Of a DNA stretch of 64,000 nt, positions 1 to 10,024 are shown one piece after another (position 1 is the stretch's first letter; each line of letters opens with the position of its first letter). The stretch spans positions 1 through 64,000 of the forward strand of contig CAVWIS010000017.1 in the NCBI GenBank assembly GCA_963755055.1. The letters run 5' to 3'. A program made the position numbers and the translations under genes. Under the pieces are notes generated by a model. The model searched no databases and was not told the DNA's origin. It was given only the letters and a program-made list of their open reading frames with translations. The stretch comes from AP-16 sp963755055. GTDB taxonomy: Bacteria; Pseudomonadota; Alphaproteobacteria; Rhizobiales; Xanthobacteraceae.

Positions 1-1
1 G

Positions 2-907
2 ATCACTGTGCCGTCGTTGGCGATGACGCTGATGAATGACTTTGATTTGCGGCGCCTATCGAGGCTTTCGACCTGGATTTTAAGTGGTGAGGCTTTGGGT
101 GCCGACTTGCTGCAGCGCCTCGTCGAGGCGGCTCCCGACTGCTGCTTCGTTAATTTGTATGGTTCGTCGGAAGTCTCCGCCGATGCAACCTGGTACATCC
201 CGTCAAGCCGAGACGAACGTGACGTTCCGATCGGGCGCCCGCTCTGGAACACGCAGGCTTATGTGCTGGACGGTGGTCTCGAGCCTGTGCCTGCGGGGGT
301 TGTTGGTGAGCTTTACATCGCGGGGTCGGGGCTTGCGCGGGGCTATCTGGGGCGTCCCGGACTGACGGCGGAGCGGTTTGTTGCGGACCGGCATGGGCCC
401 GCGGGGAGCCGGATGTACCGCACCGGGGATTTGGCGCGGTGGCGTCGGGACGGAGTTCTGGAGTTTGTGGGCCGGGCGGACACGCAGGTGAAGCTGCGCG
501 GCTTCCGCATCGAGCCGGGCGAGATCGAGGCGGCGCTGGTGCGCCATCGGTCGGTGGCGCAGGCCGCGGTGATCGCGCGGGAGGACACGCCGGGGAACCG
601 GCGTCTGGTGGGCTATGTGGTGGCGGCGGCGGGCGAGGTTGCGGAGGCCTCGGTGCTTCGCGGGCATCTTGGTCAAACCCTTCCGGACTACATGGTGCCG
701 TCTGCGTTGGTGGTTTTGGACCGCCTTCCGCTGACGCCGAACGGCAAGCTCGACCGTCGCGGGCTTCCGGCGCCGGATCTGACGCCTTCGGTGCGGCGCG
801 GCCCGCGCACGCCACAGGAGGAGATCCTGTGCGGGCTGTTTGCCGAGGTTCTCGGGGTCGAGCGGGTCGGGATCGACGACAACTTCTTCGAGTTGGGCGG
901 TCATTCG
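2..907 (+). CDS. NRPS fragment: A domain C-terminal part plus T domain (module 1)
   Basis: The open frame enters from the left edge and stays open to 1057, but the homologous part ends at the T-domain Ser (codon 905-907). It begins inside the A core (TVPSLAMTLM), continues through NLYGSSEVSADATWY and the RTGDLARW and GRADTQVKLRGFRIE motifs of the C-terminal subdomain, with NGKLDR carrying the A10 lysine. The T domain follows (DNFFELGGHS). Specificity positions that can be read by alignment to GrsA-PheA are 299 I, 301 S, 322 L, 330 A and 331 D, too few for a substrate call. One extra T at 908 throws the frame out directly after the phosphopantetheine Ser codon. Confidence 0.8.
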
Positions 908-2956
908 TCTGCTGGCGACGCGTCTGATCAGCCGGGTGCGTGGCACGCTGGATGTGGAGTTGCCGATCCGCGCGCTGTTCGAGGCGCCGAGCGTGGAAGC
1001 CCTGGTGCGGCATGTGGGGGGAGCGGGGTCGGCGCGTCCGGCGCTGGTGGCGGTTGAGCGTCCCGGGGAGATCGGGCTGTCGTTTGCGCAGCGCCGGCTG
1101 TGGTTCCTGGATCGCCTGGAAGGACAGGGAGCGACCTACAACATCCCGATGGCGGTCCGGCTGAGCGGGATGCTGGACGTTGCGGCGCTGGAGGCGGCGT
1201 TTGGCGACGTTGTGGGTCGCCACGAGAGCCTGCGGACGGTGTTTCCGGAGCGTCTGGGAGTACCGCGGCAACAGATCCTGGAGGCCTGCGCGGCGCGTCC
1301 GCGGCTGGATGTTGCCCGGGTGAGCGAGGCGGATCTTGCCGGCGCGCTGGCGGGAGCGGCGCAACGCGGCTTTGATCTTGCGACGGAGCCGCCGTTGCGG
1401 GCGCATCTGTTTGCGGTCGGGGAAGGCGAGCACGTTCTGCTTGTTGTGGTGCACCACATTGCGGCGGACGGCTGGTCGCTGGGTCCGCTGTGGCGCGACG
1501 TCGGGTCGGCGTATGCGGCGCGCTGCGCCGGGGATGCGCCGGGGTGGCCAAGCCTTGCGGTTCAATATGCCGACTACACGCTGTGGCAGGCGGCGGTTCT
1601 GGGTTCGGAGAGCGAGCCTGAGAGCGCGATATCGCGTCAGCTCGGGTTCTGGAAGGAGGCGCTGCGGGATCTTCCCGATCAGCTTGATCTACCGGTCGAC
1701 CGTCCGCGACCGGTGGAGGCGAGCTATCGGGGGGCGAGCGTAGCGGTTCGGATCGGCGCGGAGCTTCACCGCGGGCTTGTGGGTCTGGCGGGGGAGGGTC
1801 GTGCGAGCCTGTTCATGGTGCTGCAGGCTGGGCTTGCGGGTCTTTTGACGCGGCTTGGAGCGGGCAGCGACATCGCGATCGGCAGCCCGATAGCGGGTCG
1901 CACCGACAGCGCGCTGGACGATCTTGTCGGGTTCTTCGTCAACACGCTTGTTCTGCGCACCGACACGTCTGGCAATCCGAGCTTCCGGGAGCTCATCGCT
2001 CGGGTTCGAGCTGGCAACCTTGCGGCGTATACGCATCAGGACCTTCCGTTCGAGCGTCTGGTTGAGGTTCTCAATCCGGCGCGGTCGCTGTCGCGTCATC
2101 CGCTGTTCCAGGTGATGCTGACGCTGCAGAACGATGCGCCTGCGGGTCTTGATCTTCCGGGTCTGCGGATAGCGGCGGAGCCTGTTGCGACGGCGAGCGC
2201 CAAGTTCGACCTGTCGCTGAGCCTTGCGGAGGCTCGCGGGGCGGACGGCAGGCCAGCGGGTCTTGAGGGGGAGCTTGAATACGCCACCGACCTGTTCGAT
2301 CGGGGAAGCGTTGAGGCGCTGTGCGATCGGCTGGTTCGTCTTCTGGAGGCGGCGGTCGCGGGTCCGGAGCGATCGATTGGCAGCCTGGAGATCCTCGGGG
2401 CGGAGGAGCGCCACACCATCCTGCGGGATTGGAACGCGACGTCGCATGCGCTGCCGTGTGGGACGGTTCCAGAACTGTTTGCCGCGCAGGCGGCGCGGAC
2501 GCCGGATGCGGTCGCGGTGGTGCATGGGGATGAGGAGGTCACCTACGCGCAGCTTGACGTCCTGTCGAGCCGGCTGGCGCATCACCTGCGCGGGCTCGGG
2601 GTTGGGCCCGAGGTGATCGTCGGGCTGTGCGTCGAGCGCTCGGCTGCGATGATCGTCGGGCTTCTCGGCATCCTCAAGGCGGGGGGCGCCTACCTGCCGC
2701 TCGACCCGGATTATCCGGCGGAGCGCCTCGCCTTCATGCTGGCGGACGCCGGCGCCCGGCTGGTGGTGACGCACGCGGGCGCGAGCGGCCGGCTGCCGGC
2801 GCATGGAGCCGCGACGGTGCGGCTGGACGCCGACTGGCCGGCGATCGCGCGGCATCCGGCGACGGCTCCGGCCATCCGCCTCGACCCGCACACCACCGCC
2901 TATGTGATCTACACCTCGGGATCGACCGGAACCCCCAAGGGCGTCTGCGTCGCCCC
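240..2956 (+). repeat. Long direct repeat, copy 1 (NRPS module unit)
   Basis: About 2.7 kb spanning A-domain C-terminal part, T, C and A-domain N-terminal part is nearly base-identical to 3420-6138, at an offset of about 3180. Small differences are visible, for example in the linker near 1123 and 4303 and around 2398 and 5574. The similarity drops suddenly at both ends, which fall inside A domains. Confidence 0.9.
908..2955 (+). CDS. NRPS fragment: condensation domain and N-terminal part of A domain (module 2)
   Basis: This segment is open from 840 to 3044, with homology from about 908. It starts with the end of the first T domain (LLATRLISRVRG). The C domain follows: C1-like SFAQRRLWFLDRL, C2-like RHESLRTVF, the catalytic HHIAADGWS, C5-like IAIGSPIAGRT and DLPFERLVE. 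The TYNIP segment and overall look suit an LCL-type domain, but this is not firm. From about 2470 the A domain starts (ELFAAQAARTPDAVAV, LKAGGAYLPLDPDYP, and the phosphate-binding YTSGSTGTPKG). Recognisable A sequence stops abruptly after GVCVA near 2955. Confidence 0.8.
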
Positions 2957-3310
2957 ATGGTGGGCTGGCAAATCGATTGCGGCAGCCCAGATCGAGCGGT
3001 TCGGCATTGACGGCAGTGCCGGGTGCTGCAGTAAGCCTCGATAGCTTTGATGCACTCGGTACTTGGAGACTGTGACGGCCCTCATGGCGGGCAGCCGCGC
3101 ATCGTGCTGCCGGCATGCGGATCGCAGTGCCGGAGAAGCTGAGAGCGCTTCATCCGAACGATCGCAAGTCACGCATGTGACACTGTGCCGTCGGTGGCGA
3201 TGACGCTGATGCATGACTTGTGATCTTGCGGCGCCATCGAGGCTTTCCCTGGATGGTAGGTGGGGAGGCTTGGCGTGCCGACGGTGCTGCGGCGCGCTGG
3301 TCGAGCGGCT
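2956..3310 (+). other. Scrambled A-domain core (A3-A5 region) of module 2
   Basis: This stretch has the length expected for the missing A-domain core but no frame reads through it. Pieces of A-core protein appear in turn in different frames: AAQIERFGI, a piece like RIVLPA, RTIASH and TVPSVAMTLM. Only short runs separate the indels and a TAG lies near 3041. From 3181 it resembles bases 5 onward of the window, which is the equivalent core of module 1. Either this part is poorly sequenced or the module is decaying. The substrate-specificity code of module 2 cannot be read. Confidence 0.6.
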
Positions 3311-4087
3311 CCCGACTGCGCATGATCAATGTGTATGGGCCGACGGAGACGACGGTCTGCGCCGAGCAATGTAGCGAGGCGTTGATCCGAGACGAACGCA
3401 CGTTCGCGATTGGGCGCCCGATCTGGAACACGCAGGCTTATGTGCTGGACGGCGGTCTCGAGCCTGTGCCTGCGGGGGTGGTTGGTGAGCTTTACATCGC
3501 GGGGTCGGGACTTGCGCGGGGCTATCTGGGGCGTCCCGGACTGACGGCGGAGCGGTTTGTTGCGGACCGGCATGGGCCCTCGGGGAGCCGGATGTACCGC
3601 ACCGGGGATTTGGCGCGGTGGCGTCGGGACGGAGTTCTGGAGTTTGTGGGCCGGGCGGACACGCAGGTGAAGCTGCGCGGCTTCCGCATCGAGCCGGGCG
3701 AGATCGAGGCGGCGCTGGTGCGCCATCGGTCGGTGGCGCAGGCCGCGGTGATCGCGCGGGAGGACACGCCGGGGAACCGGCGTCTGGTGGGCTATGTGGT
3801 GGCGGCGGCGGGCGAGGTTGCGGAGGCCTCGGTGCTTCGCGGGCATCTTGGTCAAACCCTTCCGGACTACATGGTGCCGTCTGCGTTGGTGGTTTTGGAC
3901 CGCCTTCCGCTGACGCCGAACGGCAAGCTCGACCGCCGCGCGCTTCCGGCGCCGGATCTGACGCCTTCGGTGCGGCGCGGCCCGCGCACGCCACAGGAGG
4001 AGATCCTGTGCGGGCTGTTTGCCGAGGTTCTCGGGGTCGATCGGGTCGGGATCGACGACAACTTCTTCGAGTTGGGCGGTCATTCGT
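3311..4087 (+). CDS. NRPS fragment: A domain C-terminal part and T domain (module 2)
   Basis: The open frame 3220-4236 becomes recognisable at INVYGPTETTVCA (A5). It then runs through GRPIWNTQAYVLDGG, the A7-A8 motifs (RTGDLARW, KLRGFRIEPGEIEAAL) and NGKLDRRALP to the T domain DNFFELGGHS. It is almost base-identical to module 1 from about 3420 onward. Readable specificity positions are 322 V, 330 V and 331 C. The same extra T as in module 1 sits at 4087, just after the T-domain Ser codon. Confidence 0.78.
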
Positions 4088-6138
4088 CTGCTGGCGACGC
4101 GTCTGATCAGCCGGGTGCGTGGCACGCTGGATGTGGAGTTGCCGATCCGTGCGCTGTTCGAGGCGCCGAGCGTGGAAGCCCTGGTGCGGCATCTGGGGGG
4201 AGCGGGGTCGGCGCGTCCGGCGCTGGTGGCGGTTGAGCGTCCCGGCGGAGATCGGGCTGTCGTTTGCGCAGCGCCGGCTGTGGTTCCTGGATCGCCTGGA
4301 AGGGCCTGGGTCGACCTACAACATCCCGATGGCGGTGCGGCTGAGCGGGGCGCTGGACGTTGCGGCGCTGGAGGCGGCGTTTGGCGACGTCGTGGGTCGC
4401 CACGAGAGCCTGCGGACGGTTTTTCCGGAGCGTCTGGGAGTACCGCGGCAACAGATCCTGGAGGCCTGCGCGGCGCGTCCGCGGCTGGATGTTGCCCGGG
4501 TGAGCGAGGCGGATCTTGCCGGCGCGCTGGCGGGAGCGGCGCGACGCGGCTTTGATCTTGCGACGGAGCCGCCGTTGCGGGCGCATCTGTTTGCGGTCGG
4601 GGAAGGCGAGCACGTTCTGCTTGTTGTGGTGCACCACATTGCGGCGGACGGCTGGTCGCTGGGTCCGCTGTGGCGCGACGTCGGGTCGGCGTATGCGGCG
4701 CGCTGCGCCGGGGATGCGCCGGGGTGGCCAAGCCTTGCGGTTCAATATGCCGACTACACGCTGTGGCAGGCGGCGGTTCTGGGTTCGGAGAGCGAGCCTG
4801 AGAGCGCGATATCGCGTCAGCTCGGGTTCTGGAAGGAGGCGCTGCGGGATCTTCCCGATCAGCTTGATCTACCGGTCGACCGTCCGCGACCGGTGGAGGC
4901 GAGCTATCGGGGGGCGAGCGTAGCGGTTCGGATCGGCGCGGAGCTTCACCGCGGGCTTGTGGGTCTGGCGGGGGAGGGTCGTGCGAGCCTGTTCATGGTG
5001 CTGCAGGCTGGGCTTGCGGGTCTTTTGACGCGGCTTGGAGCGGGCAGCGACATCGCGATCGGCAGCCCGATAGCGGGTCGCACCGACAGCGCGCTGGACG
5101 ATCTTGTCGGGTTCTTCGTCAACACGCTTGTTCTGCGCACCGACACGTCTGGCAATCCGAGCTTCCGGGAGCTCATCGCTCGGGTTCGAGCTGGCAACCT
5201 TGCGGCGTATACGCATCAGGACCTTCCGTTCGAGCGTCTGGTTGAGGTTCTCAATCCGGCGCGGTCGCTGTCGCGTCATCCGCTGTTCCAGGTGATGCTG
5301 ACGCTGCAGAACGATGCGCCTGCGGGTCTTGATCTTCCGGGTCTGCGGATAGCGGCGGAGCCTGTTGCGACGGCGAGCGCCAAGTTCGACCTGTCGCTGA
5401 GCCTTGCGGAGGCTCGCGGGGCGGACGGCAGGCCAGCGGGTCTTGAGGGGGAGCTTGAATACGCCACCGACCTGTTCGATCGGGGAAGCGTTGAGGCGCT
5501 GTGCGATCGGCTGGTTCGTCTTCTGGAGGCGGCGGTTGCGGGTCCGGAGCGATCGATTGGCAGCCTGGAGATTCTTGGGGCGGAGGAGCGCCACACCATC
5601 CTGCGGGATTGGAACGCGACGTCGCATGCGCTGCCGTGTGGGACGGTTCCGGAACTGTTTGCCGCGCAGGCGGCGCGGACGCCGGATGCGGTCGCGGTGG
5701 TGCATGGGGATGAGGAGGTCACCTACGCGCAGCTTGACGGTCTGTCGAGCCGGCTGGCGCATCACCTGCGCGGGCTCGGGGTTGGGCCTGAGGTGATCGT
5801 CGGGCTGTGCGTCGAGCGCTCGGCTGCGATGATCGTCGGGCTTCTCGGCATCCTCAAGGCGGGGGGCGCCTACCTGCCGCTCGACCCGGATTATCCGGCG
5901 GAGCGCCTCGCCTTCATGCTGGCGGACGCCGGCGCCCGGCTGGTGGTGACGCACGCGGGCGCGAGCGGCCGGCTGCCGGCGCATGGAGCCGCGACGGTGC
6001 GGCTGGACGCCGACTGGCCGGTAATCGCGCGGCATCCCGCAACGGCTCCGGCCATCGCGCCTCGACCCGCACAACACCGCCTATGTGATCTACACCTCGG
6101 GATCGACTGGAACGCCCAAGGGGGTCTGTGTCGCCCAT
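3420..6138 (+). repeat. Long direct repeat, copy 2 (NRPS module unit)
   Basis: Second copy of the unit at 240-2956. It carries the extra bases at 4246 and 6057 that copy 1 lacks, but shares the extra T after the T-domain Ser codon. Repeats this long and similar recombine easily and are hard for an assembler to separate. Confidence 0.9.
4088..6056 (+). CDS. NRPS fragment: condensation domain and N-terminal part of A domain (module 3)
   Basis: After the T-domain remnant (4088-4245, one frame) an extra C at about 4246 moves the reading into the frame open from 4119 to 6710. The C domain repeats that of module 2 almost base for base, including HHIAADGWS at 4632-4652, and the A domain N-terminal part follows from about 5650. 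The frame ends as real protein at about 6056, where one extra G separates it from the A3 motif of the next frame. Confidence 0.8.
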
Positions 6139-6495
6139 CGAGGTTTGAGCAACCTGCTTTTGGCGATGCAGGAGCAGGTCGGCATCGACCGGCAGGACCG
6201 GCTCCTGGCGGTGACGACGATCGGCTTCGACATCGCGGCGCTGGAGCTGTTTCTGCCGCTTGTGAACGGCGCAAGCCTGGCGATCGCGCCGCAAGAGATG
6301 GTGCGGGATCCGCTGGCCCTTGGGCGGCTGATCGAGAAGACGGCGCCGACGATCGTGCAAGGCACCCCGACGCTGTGGCAGTCGCTGGTCAGCACCGGTC
6401 CGGCCGGACTGGGCAATCTGGCGATGCTGGTGGGAGGCGAGCCGTTGGCGGGCCCGCTGGCGCTGGCGCTGCGGGCGGCTGGCGGCCGGCTGATC
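6057..6495 (+). CDS. NRPS fragment: A-domain core of module 3, predicted glycine-specific
   Basis: This frame (open 6085-7392) carries the A3 motif YTSGSTGTPKG, then VAHRGLSNLL, TTIGFDIAALELF, QGTPTLWQSL and LVGGEPL, and ends at RLI before an extra C at about 6495. With that base removed it continues into NLYGPTETTIWSAA. Aligning to GrsA-PheA gives the ten-residue code D-I-L-Q-L-G-L-I-W-K, with the last Lys taken as the invariant A10 lysine. From memory this is the classic glycine code. The core differs sharply from that of modules 1 and 2 although the flanking sequence is nearly identical. Confidence 0.75.
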
Positions 6496-8179
6496 CAATC
6501 TGTACGGGCCGACCGAGACCACGATCTGGTCGGCCGCGATGGCGCTCGCCGGGGAGGATGGCGAAGCCCCGCCGATCGGGCGCCCGCTCTGGAACACGCG
6601 GGCCTATGTGCTGGACGGCGGCCTCGAGCCTGTGCCTGCGGGGGTTGTGGGGGAGCTTTACATCGCGGGGTCGGGGCTTGCGCGGGGCTATCTGGGGCGT
6701 CCGGGACTGACGGCGGAGCGGTTTGTTGCGGACCGGCATGGGCCCGCGGGGAGCCGGATGTACCGCACCGGGGATTTGGCGCGGTGGCGTCGGGACGGTG
6801 TTCTGGAGTTTGTGGGCCGGGCGGACACGCAGGTGAAGCTGCGCGGTTTCCGCATCGAGCCGGGCGAGATCGAGGCGGCGCTGGTGCGCCATCGGTCGGT
6901 GGCGCAGGCCGCGGTGATCGCGCGGGAGGACACGCCGGGGAACCGGCGTCTGGTGGGCTATGTGGTGGCGGCGGCGGGCGAGGTTGCGGAGGCCTCGGTG
7001 CTTCGCGGGCATCTTGGTCAAACCCTTCCGGACTACATGGTGCCGTCTGCGTTGGTGGTTTTGGACCGCCTTCCGCTGACGCCGAACGGCAAGCTCGACC
7101 GCCGAGCGCTTCCGGCGCCGGATCTGACGCCTTCGGTGCGGCGCGGCCCGCGCACGCCGCAGGAGGAGATCCTGTGCGGTCTGTTTGCCGAGGTTCTCGG
7201 GGTCGAGCGGGTCGGGATCGACGACAACTTCTTCGAGTTGGGCGGTCATTCGCTGCTGGCGACGCGTCTGATCAGCCGGGTGCGTGGCACGCTGGACGTG
7301 GAGTTGCCGATCCGCGCGCTATTCGAGGCGCCGAGCGTGGAGGCCCTCGGAAGCCACCTGGCCGGCGGCGGATCAACCCGGTCTGCGCTTGACGTCCTGC
7401 TGCCGCTCCGCCCCGCCGGATGCCTGCAACCTCTGTTCTGCATCCATCCCGTCCGCGGGCTCAGCTGGTGCTATTCGGGCCTCATGCGCCAAATCCCTGC
7501 AGGTTACCCGATCTATGGATTGCAGGCGCGCACCGAGCGGGACATGCTTCCACAGACCGTCGAGGAGATGGCCGCGGATTATCTGAGCATCATTCGGCGG
7601 GTTCAACCTGTCGGCCCCTACAACCTGCTTGGCTGGTCGTTTGGTGGCTTGGTGGCTCACGCAATTGCCACCGACCTCCAGAACGTCAACGAGGAGATCG
7701 CCTTGCTTGCCTTGCTTGATAGCTATCCAAGCCGAGCAGCCAGCCTATTGGACAACTCCGTTTACGAACCTGATGAAAAGGACTTTTTCCTCGGTCTGAT
7801 CAATTCGTTCGGATACGGTCAAGCCGACCTCGCAGATGATCCGATGCGAAATGCGCTTGAGATATTCCACCAGGAGGCGGGCTTGTTCGCCTCGCTCGAC
7901 GAGCAGAACTTCCTTGCTCTTATTGACGCCTTCAGGAACTGCGTGCACCTTGCCAACAATTTTGCGCCCAAACGGTTTGACGGCGACATCCTGCTCTTCC
8001 AGGCCGCGGAAGAAGGCGATGTCGATGCGCCAGCCGAGAGATGGCGACCCTATGTGACCGGTCAGATCAGCGTCCATCACGTCGAGTGCGATCATGACAG
8101 AATGATGGAGCAGGAGTTCCTCTCCCGAATTGGGGACGTGATCGCGAGCGCGCTCGCAAAAGATCGCTCCTCGAGATGA
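6496..8179 (+). CDS. NRPS fragment: A domain C-terminal part, T domain and thioesterase (termination module)
   Basis: This piece is open from 6539 (homology from 6496) to the stop at 8177-8179. It holds GRPLWNTRAYVLDGG through NGKLDRRALP, an intact T domain (GGHSLLATRL, Ser codon 7250-7252, no inserted T here), and a type I thioesterase of about 250 residues from about 7390. TE catalytic residues appear to be the Ser of GWSFGG, the Asp of LLDSYP and the His of CDHDRMM. The TE should release the finished peptide by hydrolysis or cyclisation. A cyclic-peptide-type exporter at 16.6 kb makes cyclisation possible but does not prove it. Confidence 0.88.
6581..7350 (+). repeat. Direct repeat, third partial copy (A C-terminal part plus T)
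   Basis: About 770 bases matching 240-1005 and 3420-4185 almost base for base. It ends where the T domain gives way to the thioesterase. It lacks the extra T seen after the Ser codon in the other two copies. Confidence 0.85.
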
Positions 8180-8240
8180 CAATCTTGTATCCGCGCCGAC
8201 CGGCAGAAAAGTCGCCTCTCGTTTGAGCAAGACGATGGTC

Positions 8241-8258
8241 GTTGACCGGCCGTTCAAC
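8241..8258. other. Palindrome between convergent NRPS and peptide-ABC genes
   Basis: An 18-base near-palindrome (GTTGA, CGGCCG centre, TCAAC, with one mismatched pair) lies in the 90-base gap between the converging NRPS and ATPase genes. It could act as a weak terminator or a protein site. There is no T-run after it. Confidence 0.3.
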
Positions 8259-8269
8259 TGCCGGCGATG

Positions 8270-9035
8270 TCAGTGGCCGGGCAGGGTGGCCCACAGCTGT
8301 CGACCATAGTCGCTGTCCGGGCGATCATAGAAGCGCGAGACGGGACCGACCTCGACGAGCTCGCCGTTGCGCATGATGGCGATGCGATCCGCCACATATC
8401 GCGTCGCGGCCAGGTCATGCGAAATGAACAGGCCGCAGAACCCCCGGTCCCTTTGCAGCTCCTTGATCAGGTTGAGGACCTGAGTCTGCACCGAGACGTC
8501 GAGCGCGCTGACCGCCTCGTCGAAGACGACATAATCGGGGTTGGTGATGAGCGCGCGAGCAATCGAGACACGCTGGCGCTGTCCTCCGGAGAGCTCGTGC
8601 GGGTAGCGCGTGACGAGACTTGCATCGAGACCGACCCGGACAAGCGCGTCCCGAATACGGGGCCGCCTCTCCTCGATCGGAACGCCTTGGATGGCCAGCG
8701 GCTCCCCCACCGAATAGCCGACCGTAACGCGAGGATTCAGGGCCCATTCCGGCTGTTGCAGCACGACACCGATTTGCCCCTTCAAGACCGTTCTACCCGC
8801 CAGGAAGGGTCGACCACGTAACAGGACGCTGCCGCTGTCGGGCCGCAACAAGCCCAGCGAGATTCGCCCCAGGGTGGTTTTTCCGGACCCCCAACTCGCC
8901 AACCAGGCCGAAGATCTCGCCGGTCGAGACGGTGAGGCTGACGTTGCGAACGGCATGCACCACGCGCCGGTCCCAAAGCGGCCCATAGGAATAGGTCACC
9001 GACACGTCCTCCAGCCCCAGCACCTCCGTGCTCAT
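8270..9035 (-). CDS. Peptide ABC transporter ATP-binding protein (DppF/OppF-like), +1 frameshift as written
   Basis: One of the two ATPases powering a dipeptide/oligopeptide importer in the cytoplasm. The protein starts at 9035 (MSTEVLGLEDVSVTY) and shifts frame inside the Walker A loop near 8888-8893. With one base removed it reads GLVGES, GSGKTTLGRI, and continues to 8270. It then shows LSGGQRQRVSIARAL (signature), VVFDEAVSALDVS (Walker B) and FISHD (H-loop). Length is about 254 residues, short for the family because the C-terminal oligopeptide extension is missing. It overlaps the upstream ATPase gene by 4 bases. The extra base is probably a sequence error. Confidence 0.82.
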
Positions 9036-10024
9036 GGCTTTCCTCCGGTCGGCCGGGTCATATCAGCGATGTCCTCCGCACGGTGACACAGGACCTGTCG
9101 ACCGCGATAATGCCGCGCCTGCGGCCGCTCGTTGCGGCATCGCTCGATCGCGAACGCGCATCGGGGCGCAAACGAGCATCCGGGAGAGGACGCGTGCAGG
9201 ACCGGAGGCGCGCCGGGGATCGGCTGAAGTCGCTGCCCGCGCCGTTCCTGCCCGGGAGCCGCCCGCAACAGTGCGCGCGTATAGGGATGCAGCGGCTGCT
9301 CGAAAACCAGAGATGCCGCGCCGTACTCCACGATACGGCCGCCGTACATGACGCCGACGACCCCGCAGCGCTTGGCAACGATGTGCAGCTCGTGGCTCAG
9401 CAGGACGAGGCACATGCCCAGTCGGGCCTTGAGATTCAGCAAAACCGAGAGAACCTCCTCGCGCACCATGGCGTCGAGCGACGCGATGGGCTCATCGGCT
9501 ATCAGCAGCGCAGGGCTTCGCGTGATCGCCAGCGCGATGGCAACGCGTTGCGCCATCCCGCCCGACAGCTCGTGCGGAAAGCTGCGCGCCACGCGGTCCC
9601 CGTCGGGGAGGCCTACCTCGGAGAGCAGCTCGAGGACCCGTTTCGCGTCGCTCAAGTCGGAATTTGCCCGCGCCAGCTGCTGCCGTACGCGCATGGTCGG
9701 ATCCAGGGCCGTCATCGGGTTCTGAAAAACGAAACCCAGCCGGTGACGCCGCAATGCCCGAAGCGCTCGCTTGGACAGCTCGAAGACCGACTTGCCCTCG
9801 ACGCGCACGTCGCCGTCCGTGCGCTCCGAACCCGCCGGCAACAGGCGGCCAATTGCCAATCCCAGTGTCGACTTTCCGGAACCGCTTTCCCCGACGATGC
9901 CCAGGCTGGATCCCGCGTGGATGGTCAGATCCACGCCGTCAAGGGCTCTGACCGATCCGACGCGCGTCGCATACTCGATAGCGAGACCGCATACCGCGAC
10001 CAACGGAGGCTCACTCGCGGTCAT
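9032..10024 (-). CDS. Peptide ABC transporter ATP-binding protein (DppD/OppD-like)
   Basis: A 330-residue ATPase of a peptide importer. It has Walker A GESGSGKST, the Q-loop (FVFQNPMTALDP), signature LSGGMAQRVAIAL, Walker B LLIADEP and H-loop LLSHE. It ends in the C-terminal extension typical of oligopeptide transporters (GCSFAPRCAFAIERC), whose cysteines are characteristic and in some relatives bind an iron-sulfur cluster. Start ATG at 10024 overlaps the permease stop by 4 bases, so it is translationally coupled. It is third after the two permeases in an operon read leftward from 13440. Confidence 0.9.
   Translation of the reverse strand: MTASEPPLVAVCGLAIEYATRVGSVRALDGVDLTIHAGSSLGIVGESGSGKSTLGLAIGRLLPAGSERTDGDVRVEGKSVFELSKRALRALRRHRLGFVFQNPMTALDPTMRVRQQLARANSDLSDAKRVLELLSEVGLPDGDRVARSFPHELSGGMAQRVAIALAITRSPALLIADEPIASLDAMVREEVLSVLLNLKARLGMCLVLLSHELHIVAKRCGVVGVMYGGRIVEYGAASLVFEQPLHPYTRALLRAAPGQERRGQRLQPIPGAPPVLHASSPGCSFAPRCAFAIERCRNERPQARHYRGRQVLCHRAEDIADMTRPTGGKP

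Larger units (their letters stand above)
1..8179 (+). pseudogene. Nonribosomal peptide synthetase, 5'-truncated, A-T / C-A-T / C-A-T-TE, frameshifted as written
   Basis: This is the end of a multimodular NRPS that runs off the left edge. Domain order is A (C-terminal part), T, C (about 1066-2430), A (about 2470-3900), T, C (about 4246-5610), A (about 5650-7130), T and a terminal thioesterase. Both C domains carry HHIAADG (1452-1472 and 4632-4652). The T domains show LGGHS, whose Ser is the phosphopantetheine site. The thioesterase has GWSFGG. As written the frame shifts by +1 at about 908, 4087, 4246, 6057 and 6495, plus a scrambled stretch at 2956-3310. The protein sequence continues correctly across each simple shift, so the gene is probably one ORF in reality. 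A TE at the end means this is the terminal synthetase of the line. Context (MbtH, cyclic-peptide exporter) supports a working pathway. The product is unknown. Confidence 0.85.

Noticed and set aside
150..1565. Long reverse-strand frame (471 codons) opposite the NRPS
   Set aside because: It is Arg/Pro-rich, repeats itself opposite every copy of the module, and has no family resemblance. It is a shadow of the GC-rich sense frame.
1..8179. Programmed ribosomal frameshifting in the NRPS
   Set aside because: Five or more shifts at unlike sites with no common slippery sequence, and similar shifts in unrelated genes, fit sequence error better.
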